From positions 38,833 through 102,832 of the forward strand of contig NZ_HG964411.1 of NCBI RefSeq assembly GCF_000612805.1: a DNA stretch of 64,000 nt, given 5' to 3'. Positions 59,284-64,000 of this stretch are shown here, one piece after another (the first letter of the stretch is position 1; each line of letters starts with the position of its first letter). The position numbers and the translations under genes are program-made. This DNA is from Bacillus ndiopicus (GTDB taxonomy: Bacteria; Bacillota; Bacilli; Bacillales_A; Planococcaceae). The notes below the pieces were generated by a model. It did no database searches. It was not told the origin of the DNA and saw only the letters and a list, made by a program, of their open reading frames with translations.

Positions 59284-59913
59284 TTAAACTATAACCTCTT
59301 TTAAAATTTCCCAAACATCTTCAATTACTTCATCCAATGACTTCGAGGCATCTACTGTACGAATTCGTTCTGGATAACGTCGTAGCACCTCTTCATAACC
59401 AGCATGTACTTTCTCATGAAACGCTAAACTTTCGGCATCTAAACGATTAATTTCATCTGAACGATTCGCTTGAATTCGCGCCAATCCAACCTGTGCCTCT
59501 AATTCAAAAAAGATTGTTAAATCAGGCATTCTTTTACCTATCGCAAATTCGTTAATACTAAGCACTTCATCCACACCAAGCTCTCTAGCATAGCCTTGAT
59601 ATGCTAGCGAGGAATCAATAAATCGATCACATAACACATGCTTCCCAGCTTGAAGCGCTGGTGTAATTTTTTCATAAAAATGCTGGCTACGCGCTGCAGC
59701 ATACAGCAATGCTTCTGTATGCGCATCCATTTCCTTATATTCTGGATTTAAAATAACTTCTCTAATATTTTCAGCAATGCGAATTCCTCCTGGCTCTCTC
59801 GTTGCTAAAAAATTTATATTATGTTGCTTTAAGCGTTGTACAATCTCTTTTAGCACAGATGTTTTTCCAGCTCCATCTGGCCCTTCAAATGTAATAAATA
59901 AATTGCTTACCAT
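59284..59913 (-). CDS. tmk: Thymidylate kinase
   Basis: 209 residues. P-loop [13 protein letters not shown] motif [16 protein letters not shown] and lid region. Phosphorylates dTMP to dTDP. GGAGGA ribosome binding site just after the yaaO stop. Confidence 0.97.
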   Translation of the reverse strand: MVSNLFITFEGPDGAGKTSVLKEIVQRLKQHNINFLATREPGGIRIAENIREVILNPEYKEMDAHTEALLYAAARSQHFYEKITPALQAGKHVLCDRFIDSSLAYQGYARELGVDEVLSINEFAIGKRMPDLTIFFELEAQVGLARIQANRSDEINRLDAESLAFHEKVHAGYEEVLRRYPERIRTVDASKSLDEVIEDVWEILKEVIV

Positions 59914-59931
59914 GTTGTTATATTCCTCCGA

Positions 59932-61356
59932 CTACTGCTTTATGACATAAATATGTTTTTTGTTTAATTGATGATCCCCTTGAAACGCTGCCCCTATCGC
60001 TAGTAGTTCCTCTAATTGACTTAGTTTTGCGACAGTAATTTTTTCCCCAGGTATGAACAATGGAACCCCAGGCGGATATGGAATAATCATCGATGCCGCA
60101 ACACGCCCTATTGCACGCATATAAGGTATCCATTCCTTCTCAAGCTGCTCTACTTCCTCAAAGCTATATTCTGGCATTACGATTTTAGTTAAGCTAAATT
60201 GTTCACTTAATTTTGGTAATGCCTCTTTCTCTGTTGTTAGTAGCACTGCAACAGCTTCTTTTATACGTATACGCATATCTGCAAAAGGATATGCATCTCC
60301 TCTTTTAAGAAGTGGTAAAATTACTAACACTTGCTCTGCATCCGCAAGTTCTACATATAATTGGTTTCGCTCTAGCTGTTCCTTAAACTGAAAGCCTGTA
60401 TATCCTCGTACACGTAATAGCAATTTTAAAGGGTCATCTACCTCAATAACAAGCAGCTCGTCAATCGCCCGTAGCGATTCTATCCATTGCATCCGCTTTT
60501 CCATTAAATAATGTGCATCTGCTTCAATATATGTGCTAACATAATGCCTCGCATCATCTAAAGACGCTAACAATAGATAAGAGGGGCTACTCGATTGCAG
60601 CATGCGTAAATATTTATTCACTTTTTCACTTTCCACAAGAGATGATTTCACATGTAAAAATGAAGCCATTGTCATTGCTGGTAATGTTTTATGTGCCGAT
60701 TGTACAACAATATCTGCTCCTAACGCTAAAGCTGACATAGGAAAGCTATCACTCGCAATAAAATGCGCTCCATGAGCCTCATCCACTAGCACTGGAATTT
60801 TATATGTATGACATAAATCTATAATTGATTTTAATTGTTCGGTTACAACACCGTAATATGTAGGTGATGTTAAAATAACTGCCTTCACGTTTGGGAAATG
60901 CTGCAAAGCTTCTTTCACTACATTTAAATCAATATGTGTAGGAGTAAATGTATACTCGTCCCATTCTGGCGCTAAATAAACAGGCTGTACACCAACTAGC
61001 TCTAGTGCATGGAAAATCGATTTATGCGCATTACGTTGAACAAGAACTGTATCGCCTCTTTGACATGTTGCATAAATCATCGCTAAGTTCCCAACAGTTG
61101 AACCATTTACTAAAAAAAAGCTGCGGTCTGCTTCATACGTTTGACGTAGCAATTCCTCCGCTTCAGCAATAGCCTCCTCTGGTTGATGAAAATCATCTAA
61201 TCCTGTCAACTCTGTCATATCATAGCGTAAGGCCTGCTGCATTTCCTTTGGTAAATTTGAAATACTACCATTTTTATGCCCTGGTACATGCAAAGAATGC
61301 GGCTCTTGCCCAGCGAATTTTTGCAAAGCTTCCACAAGCGGACGCTCTCGTTTCAT
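59932..61356 (-). CDS. yaaO: Orn/Lys/Arg decarboxylase-family PLP protein YaaO
   Basis: 474 residues, fold type I PLP enzyme. The PLP lysine is in VVQSAHKTLPAMT; LVNGSTVGNLAM and PVLVDEAHGAH are also visible. The family includes arginine and lysine decarboxylases, so it may make polyamine precursors (B. subtilis SpeA is a relative). AAGGAAG ribosome binding site. A terminator-like stem and repeat copy E lie upstream. Confidence 0.92.
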   Translation of the reverse strand: MKRERPLVEALQKFAGQEPHSLHVPGHKNGSISNLPKEMQQALRYDMTELTGLDDFHQPEEAIAEAEELLRQTYEADRSFFLVNGSTVGNLAMIYATCQRGDTVLVQRNAHKSIFHALELVGVQPVYLAPEWDEYTFTPTHIDLNVVKEALQHFPNVKAVILTSPTYYGVVTEQLKSIIDLCHTYKIPVLVDEAHGAHFIASDSFPMSALALGADIVVQSAHKTLPAMTMASFLHVKSSLVESEKVNKYLRMLQSSSPSYLLLASLDDARHYVSTYIEADAHYLMEKRMQWIESLRAIDELLVIEVDDPLKLLLRVRGYTGFQFKEQLERNQLYVELADAEQVLVILPLLKRGDAYPFADMRIRIKEAVAVLLTTEKEALPKLSEQFSLTKIVMPEYSFEEVEQLEKEWIPYMRAIGRVAASMIIPYPPGVPLFIPGEKITVAKLSQLEELLAIGAAFQGDHQLNKKHIYVIKQ

Positions 61357-61399
61357 CTTCCTTCACTCCGTTCGTCTTTCTGCTCTTATTATATCAAAA

Positions 61400-61426
61400 A
61401 GAGCGTCTGGAAAATACCAGCGCCCT
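61400..61426 (-). terminator. Terminator after membrane protein gene
   Basis: GGGCGCTGG and CCAGACGCTC (minus strand) pair around TATTTT; TTTTTGATA follows. About 215 bases after the gene end, with repeat copy E between. Confidence 0.7.
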
Positions 61427-61429
61427 TAA

Positions 61430-61650
61430 TATCAGTTACGTTTCAACCCCAGATTCTTATCGAACTGATTCTAAAATCATCACTACTCGCTGCTATGCTA
61501 GTCTCCCTCCGAAATCTGTGATACCTCAGAGGTTTCGGATTAACAGGGAAATAAAGGCTCAATCATCCCAACATTTAGGGGAGAAGTCACATTGGTCACT
61601 AATACAAAGACGTTTCTCGTCGCAGAAAATCTTTACTGAATCAAGATAAA
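61430..61650 (-). mobile_element. Dispersed repeat element, copy E
   Basis: About 221 bases from ATCAGTTACG to TTTACTGAATCAAGATAAA. TTTCTCGTCGCAGAAAATC is shared with copy B. On the minus strand its right end (TTTATCTTGATTC) runs into the upstream gene and supplies its stop codon. Confidence 0.65.
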
Positions 61651-62519
61651 GCCACGCCCTGATAAATAATGAAATACCATACTATGAGAAGAAGGACAAA
61701 ACGATAAATCATGATTTTGTAACGCCACGCCTCATTCGTGTAACTCGATTCTATTTTAATTTTTAAAAACCATCCAATAACAATACATAGGAGGCTCCAA
61801 AATACGGATGGATTGCCCTTCATAAGTAAAGTAACAAATATTATAAGTATTATACAAGCGTCAATTAGATGCTGCCATATCGTTGAATACAGCTTTAATT
61901 TTTTCCCGTCATGTCCCTGTTGCCAAATATGCCTCTCCGCTATTTTCAGTACAATAACTAGTAAAAGTATCACAATATAAGTCATGCTACTTCGCTCTGT
62001 TATTGGGAAATATAAAGCCGCAAACGTCTGATAAAGCTCGACATCATCAATCACAAACCATTGCTCTTTCGCATCCTTGAAATATATATATGACCTCTCC
62101 GCCCATTGCATATAATAACGCTCTACTGTACGGTCCGCATACTTTAACTGTATTGCATATGTAACTTGAGTATTTTTCGGTACAGTAATAGGTTGCATTT
62201 CGCTTAAAGCTCTCTCAAAACTGGAAATCAATGCATCGCTCGTTATATTTTTTACACCAAATCGATAAATAGAGCTTGGATTCCCATCACCTAAAGTACC
62301 TAAAATCTCAACGATCGAACTTTCTGCAGTCGCAGTTTGTTTAAATTGCTCAGTAGGAAACGTTATAAACAGTAAAAAAGCAATAAGCATACTGAGAGGG
62401 AGCAATACAGTCGGTAGCAAAGCTGTTTTCTTTTTTTGCAACCGTTCTTCTAGTAAACGATATTGTTGCTCCTTCTTTTCTTTACTAGGCTTTACAGCTA
62501 ATTGTTTAAAATCAAACAT
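61641..62519 (-). CDS. Membrane protein beside ECF sigma gene (possible anti-sigma factor)
   Basis: 292 residues: charged cytoplasmic N-terminus, TM at about 35-54, an extracytoplasmic domain (about 55-170), and four more helices in the last 120 residues. The start codon overlaps the sigma gene stop (GATGTTTGA), the usual arrangement for an anti-sigma factor, but there is no recognised anti-sigma motif. The last residues (ALS) and the stop come from the inserted repeat, so the native C-terminus may differ. Confidence 0.7.
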   Translation of the reverse strand: MFDFKQLAVKPSKEKKEQQYRLLEERLQKKKTALLPTVLLPLSMLIAFLLFITFPTEQFKQTATAESSIVEILGTLGDGNPSSIYRFGVKNITSDALISSFERALSEMQPITVPKNTQVTYAIQLKYADRTVERYYMQWAERSYIYFKDAKEQWFVIDDVELYQTFAALYFPITERSSMTYIVILLLVIVLKIAERHIWQQGHDGKKLKLYSTIWQHLIDACIILIIFVTLLMKGNPSVFWSLLCIVIGWFLKIKIESSYTNEAWRYKIMIYRFVLLLIVWYFIIYQGVALS

Positions 62520-63184
62520 CTTCTTCCCTCCCCATTATATTACGCAATGCTTTTAATCCCTGTGCCGTATAATTTTTTACCTGTACCTCTGATAATTCTA
62601 AATAATGAGCAACCTCTTTCACCGATAATTCTTCAATATAACGAAGGACAATCACTTCACGATAATTTATTTTAATTTTTGTTAGTGCCTTATATAATTC
62701 TTGTACTTCCTGTGAACGCAGCAGTAGCTCCTCAGGTAATGAGGCTTCATCCGCATAATCTTTTTTCGGTAAAGGTAGCCATTTTAAATGCCTTTTGCGC
62801 CTGAAATGGTCGTATACTAAATTTCGCGCGATTCGAATAAGCAATGCCTTTTCATTTTGCACTTGCTTTGTGTGATAAAAGCAAATCAATTACGCCTTGG
62901 CGTAATTGCGTCCAGATTTTTTTCGAGCTTGCTCGAAAAACTCCTCTTCAAAAATCTGTGACATCCGCCGGGGCGTTTATCTTGATTCAGTGAGTATTTG
63001 GACACCCACTGAACCATAGAAAACAAAATATAGCATTCATCTCGCAACCTGTAGAGGTGGTAGTTTTTTGCTGAATCCAGATAAACGTTTCTTGAACAAA
63101 ATCATCAACAATTGCTGGATTTGTTGTTAAAAAGAGTATGTATTGATAAATTGCTTCATAGTGTCGCTCATATACAATCTGCAC
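62512..63184 (-). pseudogene. ECF sigma factor gene interrupted by a repeat element
   Basis: Two parts of one gene. The 5' part (63088-63184; starts MQIVYERHYEAIYQYILFLT, GTG start after AAGGAGGG) is sigma region 2 up to DFVQETF. The 3' part (62512-62883) is the rest of region 2 (ARNLVYDHFRRKRHLKWLP) and region 4 (REVIVLRYIEELSVKEVAHYLELSEVQVK). Between them lies the 204-base repeat F, which brings stops in frame. Restored, the protein would be about 160 residues. Non-functional unless the element is removed. Confidence 0.88.
62884..63087 (-). mobile_element. Dispersed repeat element, best copy F (inside sigma gene)
   Basis: 204 bases. Left end: a perfect 10-bp inverted repeat CAATTACGCC/GGCGTAATTG (62887-62908). 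Middle: TTTTTCGAGC/GCTCGAAAAA (62919-62940). The right half, 62974-63087, has 17-bp inverted ends CGTTTATCTTGATTCAG and CTGAATCCAGATAAACG (one mismatch). No coding potential. Because it splits a gene it shows true element boundaries. Confidence 0.85.
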
Positions 63185-63270
63185 ACCATCCCTCCTTCTC
63201 TTCTATAATTAAAGACGAATAAACTAAGTATTGGAATTAGTAAACGTGAAAAAGTTTTAAGAATATGCAT

Positions 63271-63301
63271 AAAAAAGGGCTGCCTTTTAGCTGCCTTTTT
63301 T
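63271..63301. terminator. Terminator-like hairpin
   Basis: AAAAAAGG pairs with CCTTTTTT, with inner GCT/AGC; adjacent to repeat copy G. It could stop transcription from either side. Confidence 0.55.
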
Positions 63302-63440
63302 ATCTTGATTCAACGAATATTTTTTGCGACCAGTAACCGCAGAAGCAAATGTTTTTGTACTTTTCATAGATTTTGAAAGGGTTTCCTTCGCAAGCTCGAA
63401 AGAAATCTTAACTTAAGTTAGTCAAAGCGTAATTTATCAT
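63299..63440 (+). mobile_element. Dispersed repeat element, inverted copy G
   Basis: Reverse orientation relative to the other copies: TTTATCTTGATTCAACG at the left, then GCGACCAGTAACCGCAGAAG, TTCGCAAGCTCGAAAGAAA, and the AATTACGC-type end near 63430-63440. About 142 bases, partly degraded. Confidence 0.62.
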
Positions 63441-63744
63441 CAATCCAGAAGCAGTTTTGGAGAAGGTACTTGTTATTTTTTATAATGACACTTTTGACTG
63501 ATAGATAAAATTCGTTTTTAGGGGTTTTTATGTTTTTTGACAAGCAAGGAAATAAATCAATTTTATTTTAAGGCATGTGTAAATATTGATTTCTATGGGA
63601 TATATTTTAATGAAACGTCATGTATTAAAGTTATTTTTCACTATGATTTAAGGTAATTGCTTACCAGTAGGTGGATATCTGAAAATCAATTAGGTTGAGA
63701 CTAATTCTTTTTAGGGTGACCAAATAAACTCTTTTTGAGTTGTT
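63441..63744. other. Non-coding stretch
   Basis: No supported gene. A/T-rich with no clear hairpins; it may include the leader of something right of the window. Confidence 0.4.
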
Positions 63745-63850
63745 CTATCAGGAATTTGTGCATTCCTATCAGTAACTTTAAGGTTTCTATTAGTAAGTTT
63801 TTGAGTTCTATCATTAACTTTTGCACTTCTATCAGGAAAGCCATAGAAAA
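63745..63850. repeat. 21-bp minisatellite (CTATCAGKAAYTTT type)
   Basis: Five adjacent units of about 21 bases each starting CTAT(C/T)A and containing (G/T)(G/T)AA(T/C)TT: for example CTATCAGTAACTTTAAGGTTT and CTATCATTAACTTTTGCACTT. On the minus strand the frame reads as heptapeptides (SDR/TDRN-type: VNDRTQK, LTNRNLK, VTDRNAQ, IPDRTTQ), typical of spurious small proteins seen in related genomes; I do not call it a gene. Confidence 0.75.
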
Positions 63851-64000
63851 TTCTATGTGCATACAAAAAATTGCTTATCTGCACTGCTTCATATGGTATT
63901 CGCTTGAAAGGTATAGTCATTGTTTGTTTACGATACCACGCCGAGCTGACCTTTTCGGTCTTTGGTAGTTAGGGGCTTCCCTTTTTTTAAACAAAAAAAC

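Noticed and set aside
62884..63087. Repeat F as a self-splicing intron or intein in the sigma gene
   Set aside because: At 204 bases it is too short for known group I or II introns, has no open frame, and the same sequence occurs between genes.
63711..63920. 69-codon minus-strand frame over the 21-bp repeats
   Set aside because: Repeat-driven composition, no ribosome binding site; better treated as a minisatellite.

Overview
The window is AT-rich chromosomal DNA from a spore-forming low-GC Gram-positive bacterium. Marker genes are spoVG, spoVT, spoVB, yabP/yabQ, fin, sspF, abrB and the purR-ridA-spoVG-glmU-prs order. The backbone matches the yaaO-to-yabR segment near the Bacillus subtilis origin, read on the minus strand. 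Gene content and diverged sequence suggest a Planococcaceae relative such as Lysinibacillus or Solibacillus; this is inferred from memory of the families, not from a search.

Layout. 1-1849: yabR (cut by the window edge), divIC, yabQ, yabP. 1850-9780: first accessory block with a GAF/GGDEF/EAL protein, a pentapeptide-repeat protein, a decayed HipA-like gene, an ABC-2 exporter pair and a frameshifted lipoprotein gene. 9783-19264: backbone (CWC-type Cys-rich protein, rqcP, yabN/mazG, spoVB, spoVT, mfd, fin, pth). 19265-39850: about 20 kb accessory island between pth and prs. 39899-61356: backbone (prs, glmU, spoVG, ridA, purR, ispE, sspF, veg, rsmA, rnmV, a YabE-like G5/3D protein, tatD, metG, abrB on the plus strand, rsmI, yazA, yabB, yabA, ricT, holB, yaaR, darA, tmk, yaaO). 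61430-64000: a membrane protein gene, an ECF sigma factor gene split by a repeat, and repeat-rich DNA.

The island is the most interesting part. It carries a complete comQ-comX-comP-comA quorum-sensing locus, including a 54-codon comX precursor ending in a Trp-containing tail. It also carries a C39-peptidase ABC transporter, HlyD-like and TolC-like export operon. Divergent from that operon are two short genes with double-glycine leaders, which look like a two-peptide class II bacteriocin, followed by small two-helix membrane proteins that could be immunity proteins. Five copies of a palindromic or half-palindromic repeat lie ahead of these small-gene cassettes. Each half resembles the ComA binding box (TTGCGG-N4-CCGCAA), and in four copies a -10-like hexamer follows at a constant 22-24 bp. 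I infer that the ComX pheromone system controls the peptide cassettes.

A second dispersed repeat of about 145-230 bp occurs at least eight times. Its conserved AATCAATTAYGCC end usually faces, and often nearly abuts, the ribosome binding site of a minus-strand gene (mfd, fin, purR, the C39 transporter). One copy interrupts the ECF sigma factor gene and another supplies the stop codon of the neighbouring gene, so the element has been mobile. No rRNA, tRNA, CRISPR array or complete insertion sequence was seen.
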